In this document: piece after piece, positions 1 through 8,074 of the stretch | Layout: each line of letters starts with the position of its first letter | Position numbering within the stretch: position 1 is the stretch's first letter | Source: Desulfoferrobacter suflitae | GTDB lineage: Bacteria > Desulfobacterota > Syntrophobacteria > Syntrophobacterales > Syntrophobacteraceae | Direction of reading: 5' to 3' | Assembly: GCF_022603395.1 (NCBI RefSeq) | Contig: NZ_JAIBKA010000003.1 | Span: 248,001-312,000 of the forward strand | Length of the DNA: 64,000 nt | The notes under the pieces: model-generated | Database searches by the model: none | What the model was told of the DNA's origin: nothing | What the model saw: only the letters and a program-made list of their open reading frames with translations | Translations under genes and position numbers: made by a program

Positions 1-1246
1 TGACTTTTGTCTGCACCATCAGTTCCGTCTTTTCAATGGCCACAGCCGCCTGGTTGGCTACCGTGGTCAATACATTCATCTGCAGGTCGCTGAATGCGTG
101 GGGGTGAGACGTGTAACAGTTGATGACGCCGATGACCCGCTCTTTGACCCGCATGGGAACAGACAGCATCGAAACCAGTCCCATTCTCTTGGCCAGGTCC
201 TTCTCCTTGTAGTACGGGTCCGTTAATACGTTGGTTATGACATAGGGCCGGTTCTCCGCCACCACCTTGCCGACCACGCCTTCTCCTACGCGCAGCACCC
301 GGTCTTTCAGGTATTCACTGTCAATGGACTGGGTCGCGCGCAGCCGCATGACGGCTTCCTTTTCGTCCAGCAGCCAGAGCGAACAGACGCTCGAGTTCAT
401 CACTTCTGCAGTCACCATGACGATGAGCCGCAGGATGTCTTCAAGGTACTGATCGGAGGTGATCGCTTTGCTGATGAGCGTCAAAGCCTCGATGCTCTTA
501 TCGTAGGCTTCCTGCATTTCTTCTGTTGCGGTTTCTTTGACTCCCAGTCCTTCCAGCAGGGACTGATGCAATATGGGCAATTTTTTGTGCAGTGCCTCCT
601 GCTGCGCTTGTTGAATCTTGGTCTGCACATCCCTTGGCACGCGCGCCAGTTCGCCCGTCAGGTAATCCTCCAGCTGCCGCGTCGTGAAGTGTTGCGATGG
701 CTGGGTTGCAGCAGACGGTTTCTGAACAATGAAGTCAGGGAGATCCAGGTGTTTCGCGATAACCTGCAATTCACTCGCCAACAGGTGGACGATTGGAAAC
801 AGGTCTGCCGCCCCATCGCCATACTTGGTGAAGTTGCCGATTTCCCAATCGTTTCGGGTCAATGTTCCGAGTACCGCGTAGCCGGCGGCAGCCGCTGACT
901 GGTAAAGCACGGCCATATTGAGCCTGGACAGAAGCTGTCCCTGCGGTGCATCGGGGAAAATGTTGACAAGCTCCTCTGCCGGCCGTCCCAGGTCGATAAC
1001 CTGATAGCGGAGTTGCAACCGTTTGGCCAACAGGAGCGCGGCTTCGTTCCGTTCGCTTGCATGCCGGGTCAGAAGGATCAGTCCGAGGCTCTTTTCTCCG
1101 AATGTTTTTTGGGCAAGCCTGGCGAGCACCATGGAGTTGATTTCCGGCCGCAGCTCAAATACGACTCCTTGAGCCTCCATATAGTCAACACTTTGTGAGA
1201 GCCAGCTGGCGATCCTTTCAATTTGTAACTTCGTTTCAATCGGCAT
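1..1246 (-). CDS. NAD-synthetase-like domain fused to GAF domain (partial, C-terminus beyond window)
   Basis: The reading frame is open from an ATG at 1246 down to base 1 (415 codons seen) and runs off the window. Residues about 20-200 resemble the NadE ammonia-dependent NAD synthetase fold: the SRLNMAVLY helix near 108-115, the ATP/NaAD-binding NFTKYGDGAAD motif at 138-148, and LPDFIVQKPSA near 169-179. The PP-loop SGGxDS motif that binds ATP pyrophosphate is replaced by RPEINS at 33-38, so catalysis is unlikely. A linker rich in Q and E (200-250) leads to a GAF sensor domain (about 255-410), with typical GEGVVGKVV and LSVPMRVKERVIGVINCY motifs. No clear ribosome site precedes the ATG. It lies 93 bases downstream of lepB on the same strand. 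What follows the GAF domain cannot be seen. A sensory role for a dead NadE domain is inference. Confidence 0.75.
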   Translation of the reverse strand, partial: MPIETKLQIERIASWLSQSVDYMEAQGVVFELRPEINSMVLARLAQKTFGEKSLGLILLTRHASERNEAALLLAKRLQLRYQVIDLGRPAEELVNIFPDAPQGQLLSRLNMAVLYQSAAAAGYAVLGTLTRNDWEIGNFTKYGDGAADLFPIVHLLASELQVIAKHLDLPDFIVQKPSAATQPSQHFTTRQLEDYLTGELARVPRDVQTKIQQAQQEALHKKLPILHQSLLEGLGVKETATEEMQEAYDKSIEALTLISKAITSDQYLEDILRLIVMVTAEVMNSSVCSLWLLDEKEAVMRLRATQSIDSEYLKDRVLRVGEGVVGKVVAENRPYVITNVLTDPYYKEKDLAKRMGLVSMLSVPMRVKERVIGVINCYTSHPHAFSDLQMNVLTTVANQAAVAIEKTELMVQTKV

Positions 1247-1339
1247 GGTGTTCAAACAGTTGGAGGTGGAAACCTGATAAGGAGTCCAAGGCCAAGGAGA
1301 CTTTCATGTATCTTCGAGGGCAGTGCAGGTGCTGCTTTT

Positions 1340-2005
1340 TCAATGAAGCCATTTGCCGATCCGATTCCAGCGAATATAGCTCTCGTCGGAATTCAGGGTA
1401 AAACTCCCGTCCCTGTTCCACGACCAGTAGATGATGAACGCCTTGCCTTTCAGGGCCGCGATGTCAACGAATTTCCAAAAGCGACCGTCGTAGCTTTCGT
1501 CTCTATTATCGCCCATAACAAACAGATGGCGCGGCGGCACCACAATCGGCCCCATGTTGTCCCGGGGACTCACACTGGCGGGAAGAATCTTGTCGTCACT
1601 GTGAACGGCGTACGGCTCCTCCACAAGTTGATCGTTGATGTACACCTGCTTATTCTGAATCTTTACGGTATCGCCGGGCAGACCGATCACGCGCTTGATA
1701 AAATCCTTGGAAGGATCGACGGGATACTCGAAAACAACAATGTCTCCCCGTTCGGGACTGCCAAAATTCACCAGTTCCTTGTTTGTGAAGGGTATCTTGA
1801 TGCCGTATGTGAACTTGCTGACCAGGATGTGGTCCCCTATGAGCAAGGTAGGTTTCATCGACCCCGACGGGATCTTGAACGCCTGAATTACAAAGGCCCT
1901 GATAACCAGCGCGAGCAGAATGGCGACAATGATCGCTTCGGCATATTCTCTTAGGACGCTCTTGGAGCGGGTTTTTTCAATTTCTCTTTGACCGGTCAAT
2001 GACAA
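1340..2005 (-). CDS. lepB: signal peptidase I
   Basis: Membrane serine protease that removes signal peptides from exported proteins (family S26A). With the TTG start chosen here the protein is 221 residues, normal for the family. One membrane segment (about 23-41) precedes the catalytic motif PSGSMKPT, with Ser49 as nucleophile; the general-base lysine is in DFIKRVIGLPGD (Lys104); the C-terminal box GDNRDESYDGRFW is present. The TTG at 2005 is preferred because AAGGAG lies 6 bases upstream; an upstream in-frame ATG at 2089 would add 28 residues with no signal-peptidase similarity. It is divergent from pilM. Confidence 0.93.
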   Translation of the reverse strand: MSLTGQREIEKTRSKSVLREYAEAIIVAILLALVIRAFVIQAFKIPSGSMKPTLLIGDHILVSKFTYGIKIPFTNKELVNFGSPERGDIVVFEYPVDPSKDFIKRVIGLPGDTVKIQNKQVYINDQLVEEPYAVHSDDKILPASVSPRDNMGPIVVPPRHLFVMGDNRDESYDGRFWKFVDIAALKGKAFIIYWSWNRDGSFTLNSDESYIRWNRIGKWLH

Positions 2006-2173
2006 ATTATTCTCCTTGTTGCATGGGGCGATTATCCTGCCCTTGCAGAGGGCGAACGAGACGCAGGGGTCAGGAAATCTGAACAACACCTAAATAGCCT
2101 CTTGAAGGCTCAAAAGCAATGGTGGTAAAGTAAAAATCCATGGAAATGTCAATCAAAAATCGATCCCCCTCAG

Positions 2174-3247
2174 GTGCGGATGCGTCGCTCAATGTTGCGA
2201 AAAAAAGAAAACCTCATAGGGCTGGACATCGGCAGCCATTCCATCAAAATGGTCCGATTGAAAGAAAAAAACGGCATCATTCAGCTCCTGAACGCCGGGG
2301 TCGTTCCCACGGGCCCAGAGTCTCTGAGCACATCCAAAGGCAACCGGCAGGAGCGTCTGGCTAAGACTATTCAAAAGCTGGCCGCACATTTGAAGGTCAA
2401 GGGCAAGCTCATTGCCATGTCGATTTCCGGCTACGAGGTCATGATCAAGAAAATCGAGCTCCCGATGATGACTGAAGAAGAGCTTGAAGATCGCATGCAC
2501 CTGGAACTGGGCCAATATATTCCGTATAACATCGATGAAGTGGAGGTCGATTACCAGATTCTCGATGTGGCCAAGGATCGACCGAGTTTCATGGAAGTTC
2601 TGCTGGTCGCTGCAAAGAAAGAATCCATTAATGATTACATCGACCTGGCCAGAATGGCCGGGTTTGAGCCAACCGTCATCGATGTGGACTTTTTTGCTCT
2701 GGGCAACGCCTATGAAGCCAGCTACGGGCTGACCGGCTCAGAAAACATACTGCTCATGGACATTGGCGCGGCCAAAACGGCCATGAATGTACTCCATCAC
2801 GGTGTACCGATATTCACCAGAGACGTTCCTATCGGCGGCCGACAGATCACCGAGGCGATTCAAGAGAGCGCCGGAATTTCGGAAGAAGCGGCCGAACGTA
2901 TAAAGCTCGGTGAGCCATCGCCGAAGATTCGGGAGACTTCGGTCCAGGAGGTTTTTGCCGACGTTGTGAGCAATTGGGTGAGCGAGTTCAAGCGGGCGGT
3001 CGATTTTTATTATCGAAATTATCCGGACAACCAGATTGAAAAAATATTCTTGAGCGGCGGCTCTTCACGAATTTCCGGACTGGCCGGAGTATTTCGGGAG
3101 GGACTGGGAATTCCCGTGGAAATTCTCAATCCATTGAAGGCGGTCAACTACGAAGAAAAGTATTTTGACCCGTCCTACCTCGACTACCTGGGGCCGCAGA
3201 TGTGCATCGCCTTTGGCCTGGCACTGCGAAAGAATGTGGAAAAATGA
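2174..3247 (+). CDS. pilM: type IV pilus assembly protein PilM
   Basis: Actin-like cytoplasmic ATPase-fold protein that, with PilN, links the pilus motor to the inner-membrane alignment complex. The N-terminus has the LIGLDIGSHSIKMVRL phosphate-binding strand; a second actin-like segment, NILLMDIGAAKTAMNVLHHG, starts near residue 192; the C-terminal IFLSGGSSRISGLAGVF is typical. Length 357 fits the family. The start is uncertain: GTG at 2174, ATG at 2180 or ATG at 2192 (before LRKKENLIGLDIG) are all possible. Its stop overlaps the pilN start (ATGA), showing translational coupling. The normal partners pilO, pilP and pilQ are not found downstream. Confidence 0.92.
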   Translation: MRMRRSMLRKKENLIGLDIGSHSIKMVRLKEKNGIIQLLNAGVVPTGPESLSTSKGNRQERLAKTIQKLAAHLKVKGKLIAMSISGYEVMIKKIELPMMTEEELEDRMHLELGQYIPYNIDEVEVDYQILDVAKDRPSFMEVLLVAAKKESINDYIDLARMAGFEPTVIDVDFFALGNAYEASYGLTGSENILLMDIGAAKTAMNVLHHGVPIFTRDVPIGGRQITEAIQESAGISEEAAERIKLGEPSPKIRETSVQEVFADVVSNWVSEFKRAVDFYYRNYPDNQIEKIFLSGGSSRISGLAGVFREGLGIPVEILNPLKAVNYEEKYFDPSYLDYLGPQMCIAFGLALRKNVEK

Positions 3248-3867
3248 TTCAGGTAAACCTCTTACCCGTCAGGGCCCAGAAACGAAGAGAACATGTCAGA
3301 CAGTTCGTGTCCGCCTACTTTTTGAGCATTGTGCTGCTGTTTTCAGTGATGGGCTACCTGTGGCTCTCCTGCCAAAATGAAGTGCAACGATTGGAGCGGC
3401 GTTCGAGTCAAGTGTCCAACGAGGTGAATCAGTACAGCAAATACGATGCAATGCTGAAGGAACTGGAGAGCAAGAAGGCCGTCAGTGACAAGAAAAGATC
3501 GATCATCCATGATCTGCAAAATGATCGCGACAAGGTGGTGCGGGTCCTGGCACTGCTCAGCGTGGAACTGCCGGCCGATAAGGTGTGGTTCGAGCGCTTG
3601 GCAATCTCCGGCAGCAGCATAACCCTCAACGGGGTAGCCTTGAGCAATGAAGCGATTGCGGAATTCATGCGCAATCTCGAATCTTCACCATATACCGTTC
3701 AAGGAAGTGTGAACCTGGTGTTGTCCCGGCAGGTGGCGCGAACCAACATGAAACTGCGCGAGTTCCAGCTTGCCTGTCAATTCATGCCGTTTTCCGCAAT
3801 TCAGGAAAAATTGAAACAGAAGACCACAGAGAGTCCGCCCAAAGCGACTCCCGCTGACAAGACATGA
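3244..3867 (+). CDS. pilN: type IV pilus assembly protein PilN-like
   Basis: Inner-membrane pilus alignment protein. The start MIQVNLLPVRAQKRRE is the classic PilN signature, where the INLLP-like peptide docks into PilM. A single membrane helix (about 20-40) is followed by a coiled-coil-prone segment and a periplasmic ferredoxin-like domain. Length is 207 residues. The start at 3244 overlaps the pilM stop (ATGA). The stop at 3865-3867 is itself overlapped by another ATG (3864), as expected for a coupled pilO, but that frame carries no PilO-like sequence, so the operon appears cut immediately after pilN. Confidence 0.9.
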   Translation: MIQVNLLPVRAQKRREHVRQFVSAYFLSIVLLFSVMGYLWLSCQNEVQRLERRSSQVSNEVNQYSKYDAMLKELESKKAVSDKKRSIIHDLQNDRDKVVRVLALLSVELPADKVWFERLAISGSSITLNGVALSNEAIAEFMRNLESSPYTVQGSVNLVLSRQVARTNMKLREFQLACQFMPFSAIQEKLKQKTTESPPKATPADKT

Positions 3868-4108
3868 AGCTTAGGCGTGGGGGCGCAGTCGCAGGAGATC
3901 GGCACGTACTTCAGCGTGGCCGTCACCCCGGCGAAATGCCTCCGATTCAACGGGATCACCAGCCTCGCTTAGCGCCCACGACCATAACTCATTGCCATGG
4001 CGTGGCGAGGGTAGTTTCCAACCATGCAAACACTGGCCGAATGGCAAAATCCCTAAAATCCCTAGACAGAGGATTGATTATCTGCTAGATAGTCTCCGTT
4101 CATGGAGT
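3864..4108 (+). other. broken end of pilus operon, no intact gene
   Basis: The ATG at 3864 overlaps the pilN stop in the ATGA manner expected for the next operon gene (pilO), but the frame that follows encodes an Arg/Pro/His-rich string without a membrane helix or PilO features. Another frame gives a short peptide ending near 3970 that I do not recognise. The interval up to the tRNA is best read as a junction left by deletion or insertion. A weak promoter for the tRNA may lie here (TAGACA at 4063, 17 bases, TAGATA at 4086). Confidence 0.45.
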
Positions 4109-4185
4109 CGGGACGTGGCTCAGCCTGGTAGAGCGCTGCGTTCGGGACGCAGAGGTCGCTGGTTCGAATCCAGTCGTCCCGACCA
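4109..4185 (+). tRNA. tRNA-Pro (anticodon CGG)
   Basis: A full cloverleaf can be drawn: acceptor strand CGGGACG (4109-4115) pairs with CGTCCCG (4175-4181); discriminator A and encoded CCA end at 4185. The anticodon stem CTGCG/CGCAG encloses the loop TTCGGGA, giving anticodon CGG (reads CCG, proline). The T arm contains GGTTCGAATCC. It sits at the border between the truncated pilus operon and a run of decayed phage-like genes, the kind of site tyrosine integrases use. I did not find a second copy of its 3' end nearby. Confidence 0.95.
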
Positions 4186-4309
4186 ATTTTTTCAAGTATT
4201 TATAGTTCGCCTCTGTTCTCTCTGCTTCATCTTTTTTCCCCAATGGGGATAAATCATGTCCGGTCGTGACACCCGCAGTGCCATCAAGTGGCACCGCTCA
4301 CGCAACCGG

Positions 4310-4739
4310 CTATTTGTATGTTTTTAAGAATTCTATCTCCTGCTTGTGCTTTTCCGCCGCAGGACCTCCCTTTTCCAAGAGCTCCAGTAAATCCAGCAGC
4401 ATTTCCTGCTTCTCCTTACTCAGCTCCACTATTCGAGCTACTTCCTTGTACCCTAAATCTCGTGCCAACATGGCCAGGTCCCCCCCCAAGTGCTTGCACA
4501 ATGCGCAAACAATTCGACAGCTCAATCCTCTCTCCACGGATTCCATACACCCATCGGTTAACCGCCGATCGGCTCACGTTGATTGGCAACGGCGCCCTGG
4601 CTGGTGCGTTCGACCTCGTCCCGCACCAGGCGACGAGATGGTCCCACACCTTCAAATACGTTTCGTTCACATTATCCATAACGGCTCCAACCATAGGTTC
4701 CAAACTCGTGAGCCGCGCCATGCCCATCAATTCCTGCAC
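4310..4739 (-). pseudogene. phage-like helix-turn-helix regulator, frameshifted at a G8 tract
   Basis: Two overlapping minus-strand frames make one sensible protein if one base is removed from a run of eight G (C8 at 4480-4487 on the plus strand). The 5' part (from ATG 4739 or an internal ATG) has an HTH-like region, NVSRSAVNRWVYGIRGERIE followed by LSNCLRIVQALGG. The 3' part continues LAMLARDLGYKEVARIVELS and ends in a Leu/Lys/Glu-rich helix near 4310. With G8 the protein stops early in the wrong frame; with G7 it would read through. It is divergent from the small Cro-like gene at 4812. The family is not identified beyond HTH character. Confidence 0.5.
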
Positions 4740-4740
4740 A

Positions 4741-4762
4741 GTGTCTCATCACAACAAGACAC
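4741..4762. promoter_or_regulatory. candidate operator GTGTCT-N10-AGACAC
   Basis: A perfect 6-bp inverted repeat with 10-base spacing lies in the short gap between the two divergent HTH genes (frameshifted regulator at 4310-4739 and Cro-like gene from 4812). Spacing and position suit a dimeric lambda-type repressor. Function is inferred from position only. Confidence 0.35.
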
Positions 4763-4811
4763 GAATCTAGCACAACGTTTCCACATGGTACAGTTCTGAG
4801 AAAAAACCAAC

Positions 4812-5046
4812 ATGAACCTCAAGGATTATCTTCGAACTCAACGCATCTCCGCTGCAGCTATTGCAGCCAGGGCAGGAGTGCCTGTCTCCTCTGTAACTCG
4901 CTACCTATCCGGCAACCGGGACTCAGTGGCCCCGATCACCGCAGCTAGAATCAGCGCGCCCAAGCAACGGACTTGTGTCCGTCCAGGAGATCATTTTTCC
5001 ACAGGCTTTAGCCTGTGGAACGATGCACCCAAACTGCGTGTCAGTC
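4812..5046 (+). pseudogene. Cro/XRE-like HTH protein, frameshifted
   Basis: The ATG at 4812 opens MNLKDYLRTQRISAAAIAARAGVPVSSVTRYLSG, a lambda-Cro/XRE-type helix-turn-helix. The usual family ending (RISAATNG.VSVQE..FP) is split between frames: RISAP in the first frame near 4960 and SNGLVSVQEIIFPQA in the next frame, so a single-base indel lies around 4955-4970. The end given is approximate because the second frame runs on into the neighbouring gene's antisense. It is probably a prophage remnant paired with the divergent regulator. Confidence 0.5.
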
Positions 5047-5048
5047 AA

Positions 5049-5562
5049 TCAATTCAATGGAATAACAACAACCTTTGTCCCGTTTGATCCAGGTCCCGAT
5101 ACGGCCAAAACCATTTTGTCGGTATCAGTCAACCCGCTATTATCGGTAACGGTTAAGGTAACCTCGTAAAAGCCTTTTTCCAAATTCACCACTGTAGGCT
5201 TCATTCCGGTTGCCGTTTGATCAAAGCTCGAATTGGACTCATGCTTAAGTTGCCATTGGTAAGATACGATCACGCCACCCGGATCGTTTGATCCACTGCC
5301 ATCTAAGGTTACTTTTTCATTGACGACTTGGTCAGGGCCTGCATTGGCAGACAATGGGCAACTATGCGGGGCAACGGTCCAGCTAAACAAAGCATTGCCT
5401 CTATAACCCAAGGTGAGTTGACGATCAGCATCAAATACTGGAATTCCCGTTTCTCCAGGGTCCTGGACGAACCGAAGAGTCATCGGGCCATAAATCATCA
5501 AATCCTGAGTGTAGATTCGTCCAAGCACATCACAATAGACACCAACATCCGGATTCGAAACG
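5049..5562 (-). pseudogene. PKD-domain protein, 5' end removed
   Basis: The minus-strand frame ending at a TGA at 5049-5051 encodes one clear PKD (polycystic kidney disease) beta-sandwich domain: SANAGPDQVVNEKVTLDGSGS, then VSYQW, then FYEVTLTVTDNSGLTDTDKM. Such domains occur in secreted or surface proteins and mediate adhesion or binding. The frame extends upstream of about 5562 only as the antisense of the ISAzo13-type transposase, so the natural 5' part, signal peptide included, is missing. The boundary is my estimate from where transposase similarity starts. Confidence 0.6.
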
Positions 5563-5962
5563 GTTGCTTGTTCTGGCAGACAGCGGTGGGAGTAACGGAG
5601 CGAGGACTCGTGCCTGCAAAAAGTATCTGCAGGAACGAATCGCCAATGAACACGGCCTGCAAGTAACCGTATCGCATTACCCAACTGGTGCAAGTAAATG
5701 GAATCCTATCGAGCATAGGATGTTCAGCGAGATTAGCAAAAACTGGGCAGGGCATCCTCTCGAAAGCTTTGAAACTCTGATCAATTTTGTCGAAGGCACG
5801 AAAACGAAAACCGGACTCCGTATCGCGGCATACCTTGATGATCGTCAATACGAGAAGGGGATAAAGATTCCTGACAGGGAGTTCAAGCGCCTCAACATTA
5901 CAAAGAATAATGAACTGGCCAATTGGAACTACACGATTAAACCGTCTGTTGAGTCTCCATGA
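5562..5962 (+). pseudogene. ISAzo13-family transposase, C-terminal fragment
   Basis: Residues match the C-terminal half of ISAzo13-type DDE transposases: VLADSGGSNGARTR (second catalytic Asp region), SHYPTGASKWNPIEHRMFSEI (catalytic Glu in the NPIEHR motif), NWAGHPLESFETL, and the terminal LANWNYTIKP. The N-terminal half, about 250 residues with the first catalytic Asp, is absent. The fragment abuts the cut end of the PKD gene on the left and a cut small gene on the right (6072), so sequence was lost on insertion or later. Confidence 0.85.
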
Positions 5963-5984
5963 GCGACAAGGTGTCTTGTTGTAG

Positions 5985-6072
5985 AACATGTGAAGTTATT
6001 TTCGAGAGAACCCTTAGCAGTTGCATCGCTCAGAGTTGCTCCTTTCTCATTCCATTCACCATAACCCGCCAT
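5985..6072 (-). pseudogene. N-terminal fragment of a small conserved protein
   Basis: From the ATG at 6072 the minus strand reads MAGYGEWNEKGATLSDATAKG and then loses sense. This opening resembles a family of short bacterial proteins (about 60 residues) that begin with W..KGATLSD.TA and usually continue EFGLT.EEI..AI..GKLQYR. The continuation is missing and the frame enters the flank of the ISAzo13 fragment, so only about 22-30 codons remain. The family assignment is from memory of the motif. Confidence 0.4.
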
Positions 6073-6206
6073 TTATTATTTCCTCTGCTTGCCAAATATC
6101 CTTTTAGAATGGTCCAGATCCAGGGTTGATACGATCTTTTCGATACGCCTCAAGGTTTCATTCTCTGGCATACGATGCCTCAGACAATTATTCGCATGCC
6201 GAACAG

Positions 6207-7184
6207 CTAAACAATCTCTTTCACAGCGGCTATCAGTTGCTCCTCATCGGGGATGTAGAAGCGCTCAAGAGGCGGACTCACCGGCACCGGGATGTCGGGT
6301 CCGGTAACCCGCCTGAACGGTGCCTTGAGGCTCGAGAAGGCCTCCTCTGTGACGAGGGCACAGACTTCACCGGAAAAACCGCCGGTGCGGGTGGCTTCAT
6401 GAAGCACCACCAGGCGCCCTGTTTTGCGTACCGAAGAAATTATAGTCTCCCTGTCAAGCGGTACCAGAGTGCGCAAATCCACGACCTCTGCTTCAATTCC
6501 CTCCTGTGCCAATCCGGCCGCGGCCTTCAGGGCGACACCGAGCATTTTCGACCAGGTCACCACGGTCACATCCCTGCCCTGCCGTTTGACCTCGGCCTTG
6601 CCGATGGGAGTCAGGTATTCCTCAGCGGGGACCGGTTCGGGGACAAAGTAAAGCATCATGTCTTCTATGAAAACAACCGGGTTGTCGTCTCGAATGGCTG
6701 CTTTGAGCAATCCCTTGGCGTCGGCGGGAGTCGAGGGCATGACCACCTTCAGCCCCGGACAGTGTGCCACCCAGGCCTCCAGGTTGTGTGCGTGCTGGCA
6801 GCCCGCCCCAAAACCTGCTCCGGTCTTGATGCGCACGACCAGTGGAAAGGTCGATTTTCCTCCTGAGAGATATCGAAGCTTTGCCGCATGATTGACGATC
6901 ATATCCGAGGCGAGGGTGAAAAACGGATTGAACATGATCTCCACCACCGGCCTGAGACCTGATACAGCGGCGCCCACCGCCAGCCCGGCAATAGCGGCTT
7001 CGGATACTGGCGTGTCCTTAACACGTGCGACACCGAAGTCTTTGAGCAGATCCGCCGTGGGGAGCATCGGATTATCGTGGATGCTCACCCCGACACCTTC
7101 CCCGGCAATGAAGACTCTTTCATCTCGCGTCATTTCTTCGCGAAGGGCCTGATTGACGGCTTGTCCCATTCCTAACTGCTGCAT
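6207..7184 (-). CDS. 2-oxoacid dehydrogenase E1 component, beta subunit
   Basis: Beta subunit of a thiamine-diphosphate-dependent pyruvate, acetoin or branched-chain 2-oxoacid dehydrogenase E1. All 325 residues fit the family: MGQAVNQALREEM at the start, VFIAGEGVGVSIHD (cofactor-side Glu), TPVSEAAIAGLAVGAA, and the C-terminal transketolase domain LVVLHEATRTGGFSGE with FIPD-like ending. The substrate cannot be told from sequence; the lack of an E2 lipoyl acyltransferase next door argues against a complete complex here. Its alpha partner is at 11846-12808 on the same strand, separated by a transposon and a SEC-C gene. AAGGA lies 11 bases before the ATG. Confidence 0.92.
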   Translation of the reverse strand: MQQLGMGQAVNQALREEMTRDERVFIAGEGVGVSIHDNPMLPTADLLKDFGVARVKDTPVSEAAIAGLAVGAAVSGLRPVVEIMFNPFFTLASDMIVNHAAKLRYLSGGKSTFPLVVRIKTGAGFGAGCQHAHNLEAWVAHCPGLKVVMPSTPADAKGLLKAAIRDDNPVVFIEDMMLYFVPEPVPAEEYLTPIGKAEVKRQGRDVTVVTWSKMLGVALKAAAGLAQEGIEAEVVDLRTLVPLDRETIISSVRKTGRLVVLHEATRTGGFSGEVCALVTEEAFSSLKAPFRRVTGPDIPVPVSPPLERFYIPDEEQLIAAVKEIV

Positions 7185-7478
7185 GGCGTTGGATTCCTTT
7201 CTTTATGATCCTCGACCCTTCAGATCCTACGTCCCACAATATTTGATTTGAACAGTCCCAAGTAATCTGATCCCGCCTATCCCGCTATACCTCGCCATGC
7301 TTTTGCACTTTACCCTGCCTACCCCGCGCGCCGGGCGCTAACCGGTCCCAAGACCACGCCGGATAGCGGCTGGGCATCAGCGGGGGCGCCGAAGCACCTC
7401 CGGAATGTCAACATTACTGGTTGTCGCAGCGCTACGAACCTCGCCGACCACCTGCAGGCCATGGCTCGGCCGCAAGAT
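7185..7478. other. gap between SEC-C gene and E1-beta, nothing recognised
   Basis: GC-rich interval of 294 bases with many pyrimidine runs. No convincing coding sequence or strong terminator was seen. It lies between the 3' end of the SEC-C gene and the start of the E1-beta gene and would hold the latter's promoter if the original operon promoter was lost. Confidence 0.3.
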
Positions 7479-7913
7479 CTATTCTGCTGATGACGATGCA
7501 GACTCCAGTTCAGAGGCTTTCTTCAGAGCCCATTCAATGGCTTCGTTGTCAAATCCTGGCCTTGAGCGCATAAAAGCGGCCGCCTTTCGGTAGTACTCAG
7601 CGGCCATCTTATTCTGCCCCTTGGCTTCATAGACCGTTGCCAGTCTGTCGAGCCCGTCAACATCGTCCGGATATTGCTCCAATAGCTTGTGACACTGAGC
7701 TTCCGCTTCGTCCAGTTTCCCGGCTTGGATGAGATCAATGACACTATTCGATAGGTTGTCCAACTCCTCCATTTGGGCATGGATCTGTTTGAAGACATCT
7801 GAAGGAGCCTGCGGCGGCCGTGTCGCTGAGACCTGTTCGCGCAACAAACAGCATTTTTTGTACTTCTTTCCACTTCCACAAGGGCAGGGCGCATTGCGGG
7901 ATATCTTACTCAT
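7479..7913 (-). CDS. SEC-C motif and tetratricopeptide protein
   Basis: 144 residues. The N-terminus, MSKISRNAPCPCGSGKKYKKCC, is the SEC-C zinc-binding motif (C-x-C-x8-CC) first known from the SecA C-terminus. A flexible linker is followed by two TPR-like helical repeats (about 60-125: KLDEAEAQCHKLLEQYPDDV and QNKMAAEYYRKAAAFM). The start at 7913 is chosen because AAAGGAG lies 11 bases upstream; the longer frame up to 8087 has no family similarity. Role unknown; SEC-C proteins are often chaperone- or nucleic-acid-associated. It lies between the two E1 genes. Confidence 0.85.
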   Translation of the reverse strand: MSKISRNAPCPCGSGKKYKKCCLLREQVSATRPPQAPSDVFKQIHAQMEELDNLSNSVIDLIQAGKLDEAEAQCHKLLEQYPDDVDGLDRLATVYEAKGQNKMAAEYYRKAAAFMRSRPGFDNEAIEWALKKASELESASSSAE

Positions 7914-8074
7914 GGGTAACGCAACTCCTTTGTTGAAAAACCGTTGCCAAACATAGCATCTGGCGCGTCGGGCGCCGGCGGTTTTGCGCTTGCGGGCGGC
8001 GCCAGGTTGGAGTAAACGAACGGCTTTTTCGGAAACCTCTTCGATCATGACTATTCGCTCAAGTGGGAGACGCC

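Noticed and set aside
1343-1954. 203-codon plus-strand frame opposite lepB
   Set aside because: Antisense of conserved signal peptidase motifs; no independent evidence.
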